Shown piece by piece: positions 1 through 8,310 of a DNA stretch of 46,280 nt. The notes below the pieces were generated by a model. The model was not told where the DNA came from, did not search any database, and worked only from the letters and a program-made list of their open reading frames with translations. Position numbers and translations under genes: made by a program. The stretch covers positions 1-46,280 of the forward strand of contig NZ_CACRYJ010000021.1 in assembly GCF_902703175.1 (NCBI RefSeq). The letters are read 5' to 3'. The first letter of the stretch is position 1. Every line of letters begins with the position of its first letter. This DNA is from Occultella aeris (lineage in GTDB: Bacteria > Actinomycetota > Actinomycetes > Actinomycetales > Beutenbergiaceae).

Positions 1-80
1 GGGCAATGGCGGCGGCGATGACTGATCGCCCGCAGGGCCGTCGGCTGGTCCCGGGGACGCTCCTCCCGGGGACGCTCTGA
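1..80 (+). CDS. 3' end of an unidentified gene (possibly a penicillin-binding protein)
   Basis: An open frame enters from the left edge and stops at the TGA at 78-80, giving about 25 C-terminal residues rich in Gly, Pro, Arg and Leu. The last part contains a short direct repeat that encodes PGTL twice. The fragment is too short to identify. A class A penicillin-binding protein often lies just upstream of this type of metallophosphoesterase in actinomycetes, so that is a guess from synteny, not from the residues. The next gene starts 17 bases later. Confidence 0.35.
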   Translation, partial: AMAAAMTDRPQGRRLVPGTLLPGTL

Positions 81-97
81 GCGCCAAGGGCGCGGCC

Positions 98-1045
98 GTG
101 CGCCGCGCCGTCGGGATCGGTGCCCTCGGTGCCGCCGCAGGGCTCGGCTGGGCCCTCCTGGAGGCGCAGGCCTACACGCTGCGCCGGGTCACCGCGAGCG
201 TCCTGCCGGCCGTGGCACCGGACGTGCGCGTGCTGCACATCTCCGATCTGCACCTGCTCCCGAGCCAGCGGCGCAAGGTGGAGTGGCTGCGCGCCCTCGG
301 GGACCTGCAGCCGGACCTGGTCATCAACACTGGGGACAACATGGCCCACCGGGACTCGATGCCTGCGGTGCTGGAGGCCCTGGCGCCACTGCTCAAGGTG
401 CCCGGTGCGTTCGTGATGGGCTCCAACGACTACTACGAGCCGGTACTGCGCAACCCGGCCCGGTATCTGCGTGACGACCCCCGGAGCCCGGACGCGCCTG
501 TGGCGCCTCCGCTTCCTGCCCGGGCGCTCGGCCAGGCGTTCTCCGCGGCGGGCTGGGCGGACCTGACCAACACCCGCGCGCAGGTCGAGGCGGGCGGCGT
601 GACGTTCTCGTTCGTCGGGGTGGACGACCCGCATCTCGAGCGCGACCGCTACCCCGCAGCCGGCGCCGGCGACCCTGGCCGATCCACCGCGGGTGAGCCC
701 GACGGCGGTGGACCCGTCGTGCACGTCGGCGTCACCCACGCCCCCTACGTGCGGATCCTCGACGCGATGCACGCGGACGGTTGCAGCCTGATCCTCGCGG
801 GCCACACCCACGGCGGACAGCTCTGCGTGCCCGGCTACGGCGCGCTCGTCACGAACTGCGACCTCGACACCGGTCGGGCCAGCGGGCTGCACGGCTGGCC
901 GGGCGTGCGCCCGGACGTCGACGGCGGCGCCTCCGGATCCTCCTGGCTGCACGTGAGCGCGGGGCTCGGCACGTCCCCGTTCACGCCGGTCCGGTTCGCG
1001 TGCCGCCCCGAGGCGACGCTGCTCACGCTGACCGCGGCGCGCTGA
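98..1045 (+). CDS. Metallophosphoesterase, membrane-anchored
   Basis: Calcineurin-like phosphoesterase of 315 residues, expected to hydrolyse a phosphoester with a two-metal centre; the substrate is not known. The metal-binding signature is visible in order: the D-x-H of ISDLHLL near residue 50, TGDN near residue 78, GSND near residue 108 (in place of the more usual GNHD/E, a common variant in this actinobacterial group) and GHTHGG near residue 235. The N-terminus has a Gly/Ala-rich hydrophobic stretch (about residues 4-22) that should act as a membrane anchor. The start is GTG at 98. It is followed by tRNA-Pro in the same direction. Confidence 0.85.
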   Translation: MRRAVGIGALGAAAGLGWALLEAQAYTLRRVTASVLPAVAPDVRVLHISDLHLLPSQRRKVEWLRALGDLQPDLVINTGDNMAHRDSMPAVLEALAPLLKVPGAFVMGSNDYYEPVLRNPARYLRDDPRSPDAPVAPPLPARALGQAFSAAGWADLTNTRAQVEAGGVTFSFVGVDDPHLERDRYPAAGAGDPGRSTAGEPDGGGPVVHVGVTHAPYVRILDAMHADGCSLILAGHTHGGQLCVPGYGALVTNCDLDTGRASGLHGWPGVRPDVDGGASGSSWLHVSAGLGTSPFTPVRFACRPEATLLTLTAAR

Positions 1046-1135
1046 CCGGCGAGCGACGGGCCGAGCGGCTGGCCGCCGCCCGGCCTGTGATCGTCCGCAC
1101 ACCGGGCCAGTTTCACTATGGGCCCCGGACTCCGC

Positions 1136-1141
1136 TATCCT
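1136..1141 (+). promoter_or_regulatory. Probable -10 box of tRNA-Pro promoter
   Basis: TATCCT lies 12 bases before the mature 5' end of the tRNA. The same hexamer stands before tRNA-Ser at 32390 and before the DAHP synthase leader peptide at 4525. No convincing -35 box is seen. Confidence 0.45.
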
Positions 1142-1153
1142 GACGAGGCTCCC

Positions 1154-1228
<75 letters not shown>

Positions 1229-1256
1229 AGATTGTCGCTCGGCGAGCAACACGAAG

Positions 1257-1288
1257 CAGGCCGGTCCCTCACGGGGCCGGCCTGTTTC
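1257..1288. terminator. Terminator between tRNA-Pro and the NCS2 permease gene
   Basis: A 12-bp stem (1257-1268 with 1273-1284, one G-T pair) with a 4-base loop is followed on the plus strand by TTT. It ends the tRNA transcript and may also serve the converging permease gene. Confidence 0.75.
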
Positions 1289-1310
1289 GCATGTGGTTCC
1301 GGGTGCGGCG

Positions 1311-2603
1311 TCAGTCGCCGTCGGCAGGCGTGCCCGCACCCACCGGCTCGACCGCGGTCCCCCGCCACCGGGAGATGGCACGCATCACGTGGTAGACGAG
1401 CAGCGCGGAGGCGGTGCCGAGGGCGATCCCCTCGAACGTCAGCGATCCGGCCACCCAGGTGTAGTTCGCGATGCCGACGATGAGCGCGATGCCGGCGGTG
1501 GTCAGGTTCACCGGGTCGGAGAAGTCGACCTTGGCCTGGACCCAGATGCGGGCGCCGAGCACGCCGATCATCCCGTAGAGCACTGTGGCCGCGCCGCCGA
1601 GCACGCCCGCCGGCACCGTATTGATGACCTCGCCGAACTTCGGGGACAGGCTCAGCACCAGCGCGAAGGTCGCGGCGGTCGCGTAGGCGGCGGTGGAGTA
1701 CACCCGGGTGGCGGCCATGACGCCGATGTTCTCGGCATAGGTCGTCGTCCCGGAACCGCCGCCGGCCCCGGCCAGGGTGGTCGCGAGGCCGTCGGCGATG
1801 AGCGCCCGCCCGGTGATCGCGTCGTAGTTGTCACCGGTCATCGCGGCGACCGACTTCACGTGCCCGATGTTCTCGGCGATCAGCACCAGGACCACCGGGA
1901 TGAACAGGCCGAGCGTCGCGAGATCGAACGTCGGCGTGGTGAACTGCGGCAGCCCGACCCAGTCCGCCTCCCCCACCTTCGTGAAGTCGATCTCGCCCCG
2001 CCACGCGGCCACCGCGTAACCCACGAGCACCCCGAGCAGGACCGCGAGCCGTCCGAGGATGCCCCGGAACAGCACCGTGATCAACACGATCGCGGCAATC
2101 GTGACGATCGCGGTCACCGGCGCCGCGGAGACGTTGCCCCAGGCCGCCGGGGCGAGGTTGAAGCCGATCAGGGCGACGATCGTGCCCGTCACGACCGGTG
2201 GCATCACGACGTCGATCCAGCGCGCCCCGGCCACGTGCACCACGACGCCGACCAGCGCGAGCAGCACGCCGACCACGAGGATGCCGCCCAACGCCGTCGA
2301 CATGCCGTGCGTGCCCATCACTGCACCGATCGGTGCGATGAACGCGAAACTGGAGCCGAGGTAGCTCGGCAGGCGGTTGCCGGTGATCAGCAGGAACCCG
2401 AACGTCCCGATCGCGGAGAAGAACAGGGTCGTCGAGGGTGGGAACCCGGTGATCAGCGGCACCAGGAACGTCGCGCCGAACATCGCGACCACGTGTTGGG
2501 CGCCGATGCCGATCGTGCGTGGCCAGGACAGCCGCTGCCCGGGGCCGACCACCTCGCCCGGTCGGATCGTCCTGCCGTCTCGATACAACGTCCAGCCCTG
2601 CAC
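1311..2603 (-). CDS. NCS2-family nucleobase:cation symporter (uracil/xanthine permease type)
   Basis: Inner-membrane symporter of 430 residues, the usual length for the UraA/PbuX (NCS2, SLC23) family, importing uracil or a purine base with protons. About a dozen hydrophobic segments are visible. The two substrate-site glutamates of the family are present: Glu244 in AENIGH and Glu291 in TTYAENIG, close to the spacing of E. coli UraA (241 and 290). UraA-like features favour uracil, but xanthine or uric acid cannot be excluded. The start is GTG with GAGGAG eight bases upstream. The gene is divergent from the Nudix gene across 140 bases. Confidence 0.88.
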   Translation of the reverse strand: MQGWTLYRDGRTIRPGEVVGPGQRLSWPRTIGIGAQHVVAMFGATFLVPLITGFPPSTTLFFSAIGTFGFLLITGNRLPSYLGSSFAFIAPIGAVMGTHGMSTALGGILVVGVLLALVGVVVHVAGARWIDVVMPPVVTGTIVALIGFNLAPAAWGNVSAAPVTAIVTIAAIVLITVLFRGILGRLAVLLGVLVGYAVAAWRGEIDFTKVGEADWVGLPQFTTPTFDLATLGLFIPVVLVLIAENIGHVKSVAAMTGDNYDAITGRALIADGLATTLAGAGGGSGTTTYAENIGVMAATRVYSTAAYATAATFALVLSLSPKFGEVINTVPAGVLGGAATVLYGMIGVLGARIWVQAKVDFSDPVNLTTAGIALIVGIANYTWVAGSLTFEGIALGTASALLVYHVMRAISRWRGTAVEPVGAGTPADGD

Positions 2604-2743
2604 GGGTGCTCCTCACCGAAGTGTCCGGGCCACCGGCCGGGACCCGTCCGGCATCGTAGCGGCGCCACGAGGATCGGCCCGACGCCCCTTGCCTGGGCAG
2701 GCCGTGCGGAGCCCGCCCTCGTGCCCGTGGCAGGATCGGTGCC

Positions 2744-3229
2744 ATGCCGATCCCCGACTTCGTCACGGACCTACGACGGCACGTCGGGACCGAGCTCCTC
2801 TGGCTCTCCGGGGTGAGCGCGGTGGTGTTCGACGACGCCGGCCGGGTCCTGCTCGGGCGCCGCAGCGACACCGGCCGGTGGGCCGTGATCAGCGGCATCC
2901 TCGACCCCGGCGAGCAGCCCGCCCTCGCCGCGCTGCGCGAGGTCGCCGAGGAGACCGGGGTGAGCGCACGGGTGGAGGCGTTGACGTCGGTGCGCACCGG
3001 CGCCGCGGTCACCTACCCGAACGGTGATCGTGCGCAGTACCTGGACCTGACGTTCTGGTGCCGGTACACGGGCGGCGAGGCCCGCGTCGCCGACGACGAG
3101 TCGCTCGAGGTCGGGTGGTTCGCGGTGGACGCGCTGCCCGAGCCGCTTGCCGACTCCACCGGGCAGCGCCTCGCGGACACGCTCGCCTTCCGGGCCGACC
3201 CGTCGGCCGGGCCCGCCTTCGAGCGGTGA
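2744..3229 (+). CDS. Nudix hydrolase
   Basis: A 161-residue Nudix-fold pyrophosphohydrolase with a complete Nudix box near residues 51-73 (GILDPGE, then REVAEETGV), matching GX5EX7REUXEEXGU. The family splits nucleoside diphosphates linked to another moiety; the box does not tell which. The N-terminal segment has the VVFDDAGRVLLGRR strand pair seen in ADP-ribose pyrophosphatase/MutT-type enzymes. The ATG start at 2744 follows a GC-rich leader without a clear Shine-Dalgarno. It converges with the DAHP synthase gene. Confidence 0.9.
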   Translation: MPIPDFVTDLRRHVGTELLWLSGVSAVVFDDAGRVLLGRRSDTGRWAVISGILDPGEQPALAALREVAEETGVSARVEALTSVRTGAAVTYPNGDRAQYLDLTFWCRYTGGEARVADDESLEVGWFAVDALPEPLADSTGQRLADTLAFRADPSAGPAFER

Positions 3230-3234
3230 GGCGA

Positions 3235-3261
3235 CGCCGTCGCCGATCGGGCCCGACGGCG
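3235..3261. terminator. Hairpin between converging Nudix and DAHP synthase genes
   Basis: CGCCGTC (3235-3241) pairs with GACGGCG (3255-3261) around a 13-base loop, placed just after both stop codons. There is no U-tract on either strand, so its strength is uncertain. Confidence 0.4.
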
Positions 3262-3266
3262 GAGCG

Positions 3267-4334
3267 TCAGTTCGCGCGTCGCCGCGCCGCCGCGGCGGCC
3301 AGGTCCCGGAGCACCGATTCCGTCGTGTCCCACGACATGCAGGCGTCCGTGACCGACTGGCCGTACGTGAGCCCCGTCGGCGCCGGTTCCTGGCGCCCGG
3401 CCACCAGGAAGCTCTCCAGCATCACCCCGGCCACCCCGCGCTCCCCCGCCGCGACGAGCTGCGCGATCTCCCGAGCCACCTCGGCCTGACGGACGTGGTC
3501 CTTGCCGCTGTTGCCGTGGCTGGCGTCCACCACGAGACGCCGGACCAGGGCTGAGGCCTCGAGCACGTCGAGGGCGGCGGTGAGCGCGGGCGGGGCGTAG
3601 TTCGGCCCCCGCCGACCGCCGCGCAGGATCACGTGGGAGTCCGGGTTGCCCGCGGTATTGACGACGGCGGCCCGGGCGGCCGCGTCCACGCCGAGGAAGG
3701 TCTGCGGTGCGGACGCGGCGATGCAACCGTCCGCGGCCACCTGGACGTCGCCGTCGGAGGAGTTCTTGAAGCCGATCGGCATGGACAGCCCGGAGGCCAG
3801 CTGCCGGTGCACCTGGGACTCGACCGTGCGGGCACCGATCGCGCCGTAGCTGACGGTGTCCGCGATGTACTGCGGTGACGTCGTCTCGAGGAACTCGCAC
3901 CCGGCGCTCACGCCCGCGGCGAGCACGTCCAGGAGCACGGTCCGGGCCAGGCGCAGACCGCGCGGGATGTCGTAGCTGCCATCGAGCCCGGGGTCGTTGA
4001 TCAGGCCCTTCCAGCCGGTGGTGGTGCGGGGCTTCTCGAAGTAGACCCGCATCACCACGTGCAGGTCGTCGCTCAGCTCCGCCGCGAGCTCGGACAGCCG
4101 GTGGGCGTACTCCACGGCCGCGACCGGGTCGTGCACCGAGCACGGGCCGACCACCGCGAGCAGTCGGTCGTCACGGCCGGCGAGGATGTCCTGGGTGTGC
4201 GCGCGGGAGCGGGCCACGAGGTCGGCGGCCGCATCCGGCAGCGGCTGCTCGGCGAGCACCTCGCTCGGGGTCGGCAGCGGCTCCATGCGCAGCACGCGCA
4301 GATCGTTCGTGCGTTCGCTCTGGATGGGGTTCAT
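3267..4334 (-). CDS. aroG: 3-deoxy-7-phosphoheptulonate (DAHP) synthase, class I
   Basis: First enzyme of the shikimate pathway: joins phosphoenolpyruvate and erythrose 4-phosphate. The 355-residue protein matches the AroF/AroG/AroH length. Family motifs are seen in order: VVGPCSVHD (about residue 62), the PRTTTGWKG PEP-binding stretch (about residue 104), GFKNSSDGD (about residue 192) and VDASHGNSGKDH near the C-terminus. The ATG at 4334 has GGAAGGA 11 bases upstream. The gene has its own promoter and a leader peptide with Tyr-Trp-Phe (4451-4513), so it is probably controlled by aromatic aminoacyl-tRNA supply. Which isozyme letter applies cannot be told; aroG is used as the generic name. Confidence 0.93.
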   Translation of the reverse strand: MNPIQSERTNDLRVLRMEPLPTPSEVLAEQPLPDAAADLVARSRAHTQDILAGRDDRLLAVVGPCSVHDPVAAVEYAHRLSELAAELSDDLHVVMRVYFEKPRTTTGWKGLINDPGLDGSYDIPRGLRLARTVLLDVLAAGVSAGCEFLETTSPQYIADTVSYGAIGARTVESQVHRQLASGLSMPIGFKNSSDGDVQVAADGCIAASAPQTFLGVDAAARAAVVNTAGNPDSHVILRGGRRGPNYAPPALTAALDVLEASALVRRLVVDASHGNSGKDHVRQAEVAREIAQLVAAGERGVAGVMLESFLVAGRQEPAPTGLTYGQSVTDACMSWDTTESVLRDLAAAAARRRAN

Positions 4335-4372
4335 CTGAAGGGGTGTCCTTCCGGTCCGGGCGGATCACCCCA

Positions 4373-4428
4373 GGTCCCGGAGCGCCCGCCTCAATGGCGA
4401 AGGGCGGGACCGTAATGGTCCACGCCCT
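4373..4428 (-). promoter_or_regulatory. Attenuator-like leader RNA of the DAHP synthase gene
   Basis: Three RNA segments can pair in two exclusive ways. The middle segment (4401-4411) pairs with the segment next to the leader peptide (4417-4428; GGACC/GGTCC plus AGGGCG/CGCCCT with one bulged base). It can instead pair with a later segment (4373-4387; GGTCC and CGCCC with a 5-base bulge). The later segment can also pair, through TCCGGG (4376-4381), with CCCGGA (4355-4360) directly next to the Shine-Dalgarno of the DAHP synthase. GGGGTG/CACCCC flank the Shine-Dalgarno too. No U-run is seen, so control of translation start is as likely as transcription termination. The pairings are seen; the switching is inferred. 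Confidence 0.65.
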
Positions 4429-4450
4429 GTGTCGGCTCCGGTTGCGCGCG

Positions 4451-4513
4451 TCAGTGGCTGAGCGCGACGGCCGGGGCCGACTCGCTAAACCAATACTGCC
4501 GTGCGCAACGCAT
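4451..4513 (-). CDS. Leader peptide for DAHP synthase with Tyr-Trp-Phe
   Basis: A 20-codon frame beginning MRCARQYWFSES and ending in TGA at 4451, 116 bases ahead of the DAHP synthase start on the same strand. The consecutive Tyr, Trp and Phe codons (TAT TGG TTT) are the three end products of the pathway. TAT and TTT are rare choices in DNA this GC-rich, which would make ribosome pausing more sensitive. A ribosome stalled here would cover or approach the first hairpin segment at 4428. There is no Shine-Dalgarno, but a -10 box ends six bases before the ATG, so the mRNA probably starts at the start codon. Comparable leader peptides in front of aromatic biosynthesis genes are known in actinobacteria as a class; this one was recognised by reading. 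Confidence 0.78.
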   Translation of the reverse strand: MRCARQYWFSESAPAVALSH

Positions 4514-4519
4514 GAGGTG

Positions 4520-4525
4520 AGGATA
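4520..4525 (-). promoter_or_regulatory. -10 box, leaderless promoter of the DAHP synthase leader
   Basis: On the minus strand TATCCT is followed by six bases and then the ATG of the leader peptide, the typical spacing of a leaderless actinobacterial promoter (TANNNT, six to seven bases, start codon). No good -35 box is seen 17 bases upstream. Confidence 0.6.
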
Positions 4526-4541
4526 CACACCCGGCAAGGCT

Positions 4542-4570
4542 GCGCCGTCGGGCGTCTCACCCGACGGCGC
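4542..4570 (-). terminator. Hairpin after the FAD oxidoreductase gene
   Basis: A perfect 11-bp stem (4542-4552 with 4560-4570) with a 7-base loop lies 10 bases after the stop of the FAD oxidoreductase and just before the DAHP synthase promoter. It has no U-tract but is well placed to separate the transport operon from the aromatic gene. Confidence 0.6.
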
Positions 4571-4580
4571 CGCCACGCAC

Positions 4581-6182
4581 TCAGTAGGCCGGACCGGTTC
4601 GCCGGATGTCGTCCGGCCAGGCCGTGGTCACTCCGAGCGTGCCCCGCAGCAGATCCTGGTAGTCGCCCCGGCTGGTGGCGTCGGCGTGCACCTTGCGGGG
4701 GGCCACGCCCCGGTCCAGGCAGAACGCCACGAGCGCGCCGACCGCCTCCCCGATCGACCACTCCACCGGGTGCAGGCGGTAGCAACCGTTCGTGATGTGC
4801 GTGGTGCCGATGTTCTTGCAGGCCGGCAACAGGTTGTCGACCCGGACCGGCAGGAGGGCACCGAGGGGGATCTGGAACGGGAAGCAGGCGATGTCCACAT
4901 AGGTGCGCCCGGCGGTCGAGGGGTGCAGGTCGATCCGGTACTGGCCGATGCCCACGGCGTCGTCGAACGCCTCGGATCCCGCGCCCGCTCCGCGAGCCTT
5001 GACGCCCACGTGTTGCTCCAGGACCGTGAACTCGGCCTCGATCCGGCGTGACTCGCGGATGTAGGCGGCCTTGGCCAGTCCGTCCGCCGTGCCGGTCACG
5101 TCGGGGCGGAGCCGTAGGCCCGGGTAGCCGGTGCCGCCGTCCTCGCGCGGCGCGTCGGTCTGCATCCAGTACAGGAAGGACAGCGACAGCTCCCGGCTGG
5201 CCGCGAGGGCCTGCTCCTTCTCGGCCGCGTCGACGCCGAGGAGCGGCGCGTCCCAGTAGTCGATCTGCGGCCAGTTCACCGTCGAGATGTCACGCAGGCC
5301 CGAGGCCGGATCGAACTGCTCGGCGGCCAGGATCCGGCGGTAGCGCCAAAGGTCGAACGGGACGCCGTCCGTCGGTTTCGACATGAAGATCGGCCGGTCC
5401 CGACGGGCCAGGAACACGGGCTCCACGTCCACCCAGGACAGCTGCGGTCCGGGCCAGAAGTCGTCCACCTTCGTGGCCCAGTGCTGGTAGGACGCCGGGC
5501 GGTCGATCGTGTGGTCCTCCCCGGGCCGGTGCTCGAGGGCGTAGCACCAGGAGACGGCCTGCTGATCGAGCGGGTCCGCCTCCTCGGGCGCATGGAGTTC
5601 GCCGGTGCTCCGACGCGACTCGGCGCCGATGACGTGTTCCACGCCGCCGAGCTCGAGGAGGTCCCCGAGTTCGGTGGCATCGACGACGAAGTCCGCGGTG
5701 ACGGTCACCTCGTTGCCGGTGCGCTGATCGCGCAGCGTCACCGCGTCGATGAGGTCGCCGCCGGCGTGGACCGCCGTCGGGATGTGCTCACGCAGCACCT
5801 CGATCGCACCCGAGGCGCACCACGGAGCCAGCATCTCCTCGATGGCGGCCACCGCGACCCTGGGTTCGTGGCACAGCTTGGACACCCGCCCGAGCCCCGG
5901 GTTGAGCGCGGGGTCCCCGGCCGCGTCCGGTAGTAGCGGGTAGTTGCGCCGGTAGTAGTCACGGATCCGGCGCCGGAGCTCGGCGTAGCTCGGGGAGACG
6001 AGGTCGGACTCGATCCAGGCGTGCTCGTCGGGTGGCGTGAGCTGGGCGGTCAGCTGCCCACCGAGCCAGTCGGTCTCCTCGGTGAGGACCACCCGCCGGC
6101 CCAGCTTGGCCGCGGTGAGCGCCGCGGCGACCCCGCCGAGCCCACCCCCGACCACGAGGATCTCGGTTCGTCGTTCCGTCAT
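4581..6182 (-). CDS. FAD-dependent oxidoreductase
   Basis: A 533-residue flavoprotein of the FAD_oxidored type. The N-terminus carries the dinucleotide-binding fold, VVGGGLGGVAAAL (about residues 9-21) with an acidic residue at the end of strand 2 (VVLTEETDWLGGQ). The C-terminus has the family's conserved stretch with LLPACKNIGTTH and the nearby HPVEWSIGEA. Substrate unknown; relatives are often found in sugar or small-molecule catabolic operons. The start chosen is ATG at 6182, which overlaps the stop of the LacI regulator (ATGA); a longer open frame upstream lies inside that regulator and lacks the nucleotide-binding start. Last gene of the transport operon. It probably oxidises the imported compound, which is inference from position. 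Confidence 0.85.
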   Translation of the reverse strand: MTERRTEILVVGGGLGGVAAALTAAKLGRRVVLTEETDWLGGQLTAQLTPPDEHAWIESDLVSPSYAELRRRIRDYYRRNYPLLPDAAGDPALNPGLGRVSKLCHEPRVAVAAIEEMLAPWCASGAIEVLREHIPTAVHAGGDLIDAVTLRDQRTGNEVTVTADFVVDATELGDLLELGGVEHVIGAESRRSTGELHAPEEADPLDQQAVSWCYALEHRPGEDHTIDRPASYQHWATKVDDFWPGPQLSWVDVEPVFLARRDRPIFMSKPTDGVPFDLWRYRRILAAEQFDPASGLRDISTVNWPQIDYWDAPLLGVDAAEKEQALAASRELSLSFLYWMQTDAPREDGGTGYPGLRLRPDVTGTADGLAKAAYIRESRRIEAEFTVLEQHVGVKARGAGAGSEAFDDAVGIGQYRIDLHPSTAGRTYVDIACFPFQIPLGALLPVRVDNLLPACKNIGTTHITNGCYRLHPVEWSIGEAVGALVAFCLDRGVAPRKVHADATSRGDYQDLLRGTLGVTTAWPDDIRRTGPAY

Positions 6183-7228
6183 TGATGTGCCTTCCGTTGT
6201 TTCGCATGGGTGATGGTGCTGCCGGGCGCCACGGAGCACGGCACCCAGGTCTGCTTCGGGCCTGTGCTGGGTTCCTCGACGAGCTCGATCAGCTGATCCA
6301 CGGCCCGGCGGCCGAGTTCGAGCCGGGGGATCACGAGGCAGTCCCAGGCCACCGCCGAGTCCGGTGCACGGGTCTCGAGCACCGCGATGGAGACATCCGC
6401 GGGCACGGTGAGACCGCGGGCGGCGAGCGCGGCAGCCATCTGCTCGGCGAGCCACACGCTCTCCGCCACCACCGCCGTCGAGCCGCTGCGCAGCAGCTCC
6501 TCGACCGAGTCGTCATCGAAGCCCGATCTGCCCGCCGCGCCCGGCGAGTCGTCCCGCAGGCCCAGCTCCGCGAGCGCGGTCTGGTACCCGGCCCGCCGGT
6601 CCTGGTAGGGCTCGTTGTCGTTCGGGTCCCGCAGGTAGGTGAAGGTGCCGTGGCCAAGACCGGCCAGCTGGGCGACCACCTCGGCGGACGCGGTGCGATA
6701 GTCCGGGATGACGCACGAGATCTCGACGCCGGGCACGTCCCGCCGGCCGACGTGCACGAACGGGTAGCCGTCGCCGCTGAGGCGGGCCAGCTCGTGCGGA
6801 TCGGACGCGACGCCGAGCAGGATGCTGCCGTCCGCCATGCCGAGCCGGTTCATGCCCGAGTTGTAGACGGTGCCCGTCCCGCTGCGGCCGGTGGCCGAGG
6901 TGAACAGGACCAGGTCGTTGCCGGTCTCCTCGGCCCGCTCCTCGATGCCGAGCAGGAAGTCCAGGTAGAACCCGTCCCTGGCCCACTGGAACAGCGGCTC
7001 GAACGCATGCACCCCCAGCAGCGAGTTGCGCCGCCCGCGCAGGCTCCGGGCCGCCGGGTTCGGGACGTAGCCGAGTTCCCGCACGGCCGCCCGGATCCGC
7101 TCGGCCGTGACCGGGGGGATCCGGGTGAGGTCCCCGCTCACCACCCGGGACACCGCCGACTGCGAGACACCCGCCAGCCGCGCCACGTCCGACTGGCGCA
7201 CCGGCCGGTCCCGGCGGGCCGTCGTCAC
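6179..7228 (-). CDS. LacI-family transcriptional regulator
   Basis: A 349-residue repressor-type protein. The N-terminal helix-turn-helix and hinge are clear: RQSDVARLAGVSQSAVSRVVSG (split here as RQSDVARLAGVS and QSAVSRVVSG, about residues 10-31), then RIRAAVRELGYVPNPAARSLRGRR. The rest is a periplasmic-binding-protein-like effector domain. Start: GTG at 7228 overlapping the stop of the upstream ATPase gene (GTGA); this puts the HTH at the usual distance from the N-terminus. It sits within the ABC transporter operon and presumably controls it, with the transported compound or a product as ligand. No operator could be assigned with confidence. Confidence 0.9.
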   Translation of the reverse strand: MTTARRDRPVRQSDVARLAGVSQSAVSRVVSGDLTRIPPVTAERIRAAVRELGYVPNPAARSLRGRRNSLLGVHAFEPLFQWARDGFYLDFLLGIEERAEETGNDLVLFTSATGRSGTGTVYNSGMNRLGMADGSILLGVASDPHELARLSGDGYPFVHVGRRDVPGVEISCVIPDYRTASAEVVAQLAGLGHGTFTYLRDPNDNEPYQDRRAGYQTALAELGLRDDSPGAAGRSGFDDDSVEELLRSGSTAVVAESVWLAEQMAAALAARGLTVPADVSIAVLETRAPDSAVAWDCLVIPRLELGRRAVDQLIELVEEPSTGPKQTWVPCSVAPGSTITHAKQRKAHQ

Positions 7229-8310
7229 AGTGCCGGCTCCGTGGTGCGCCGGGCCAGCGCGGCCGAGTAGCTCTCCGCCCCGATCTCGTCGGCGCGACCC
7301 TCCTCGTGCAACCAGCACCGGGACCAGTGCCCGTCGCCGAGATCGGTCCGGGGTGGTTCCTGGAGCGCGCATCGGCTCATCGCGAACGGGCACCGGGGGT
7401 GGAACCGACACCCGGTCGGCGGCTCGATCAGGCTCGGTGGTTCACCGAGCGTCTCGGCATCGGCGAACTGCTCGTCCCTTGACGTGGTGCCCACCCGGTC
7501 CGGGTCCGGTGAGGACTCCACGAGCAGCTTCGTGTACGGGTGCGCCGGGGCGCCGATGACCCGCTCCTTGGGACCGCCCTCGATCATCTGGCCGGCGTAC
7601 ATCACCACCACGTCGTCGCAGACGTAGCGGGCGCTGGCGATGTCATGGGTGATGTAGAGCATGGCCAGTCCCTCGTCACGGCTGAGCCGCCCGAGCAGGT
7701 TGAGCATCTCGAGGCGGATCGAGACGTCCAGCATCGAGATCGGCTCGTCACCGAGCAGCACCTTGGGGGCCACCGCGAGCGCCCGGGCGATCACGACCCG
7801 CTGGCGTTGACCGCCGGAGAGCTCGTGCGGGAACTTGTCGAGGAAGTCCGCGCCGGGGGTGAGGCTGACCCGCTCCAGCAACCCGATCGCCCGCCGGCGT
7901 CGCTCCGCCCGGCCGGTCCGGCGGTCGTGGATGCGCAGGGCACGGTCCAGGTTGTGCCACACCCGGTGCACCGGGTTCAGGGATCCGAACGGGTCCTGGA
8001 AGATCAGCTGGACCGTCTGGTGGTAGCCACGGCCGGCGGCACCCTTGCCCACCGGGACGTCCTCGAGCCGGATCTCCCCTTCGGTCGGTTCGTAGAAGCG
8101 CGCGAGCAGCCGGGCCAGTGTGGTCTTGCCGCTGCCGCTCTCCCCGACCACCGCGACGATCCGCCCGGCGTAAAGGTCGATCGAGGCGTGTTCGACGGCG
8201 CGCACCACGGAGGAGTCCCCCACCGCGTTGCGCACCACGAAGTGCTTGCTCACGTCGACGGCGGAGAGCACCGTGCCCTCGTCCGTTGCGGTTGATGTCG
8301 GGCTGCTCAT
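7225..8310 (-). CDS. Oligopeptide/dipeptide-type ABC transporter ATP-binding protein (OppF/DppF-like)
   Basis: A 361-residue ATPase. Walker A GESGSGKTT (about residue 56), Q-loop FQDPFGSLNP, signature LSGGQRQR (about residue 160), Walker B VLLGDEPISMLD and switch His in YITHD are all present. The C-terminal part has the oligo_HPY cysteine-containing segment GCRFHPRCPFAMSRC typical of Opp/Dpp ATPases, ending HWSRCWLHE. Start ATG 8310 overlaps the stop of the partner ATPase gene (ATGA). Works at the inner face of the membrane with the second ATPase and the two permeases of the operon. Confidence 0.93.
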   Translation of the reverse strand: MSSPTSTATDEGTVLSAVDVSKHFVVRNAVGDSSVVRAVEHASIDLYAGRIVAVVGESGSGKTTLARLLARFYEPTEGEIRLEDVPVGKGAAGRGYHQTVQLIFQDPFGSLNPVHRVWHNLDRALRIHDRRTGRAERRRRAIGLLERVSLTPGADFLDKFPHELSGGQRQRVVIARALAVAPKVLLGDEPISMLDVSIRLEMLNLLGRLSRDEGLAMLYITHDIASARYVCDDVVVMYAGQMIEGGPKERVIGAPAHPYTKLLVESSPDPDRVGTTSRDEQFADAETLGEPPSLIEPPTGCRFHPRCPFAMSRCALQEPPRTDLGDGHWSRCWLHEEGRADEIGAESYSAALARRTTEPAL

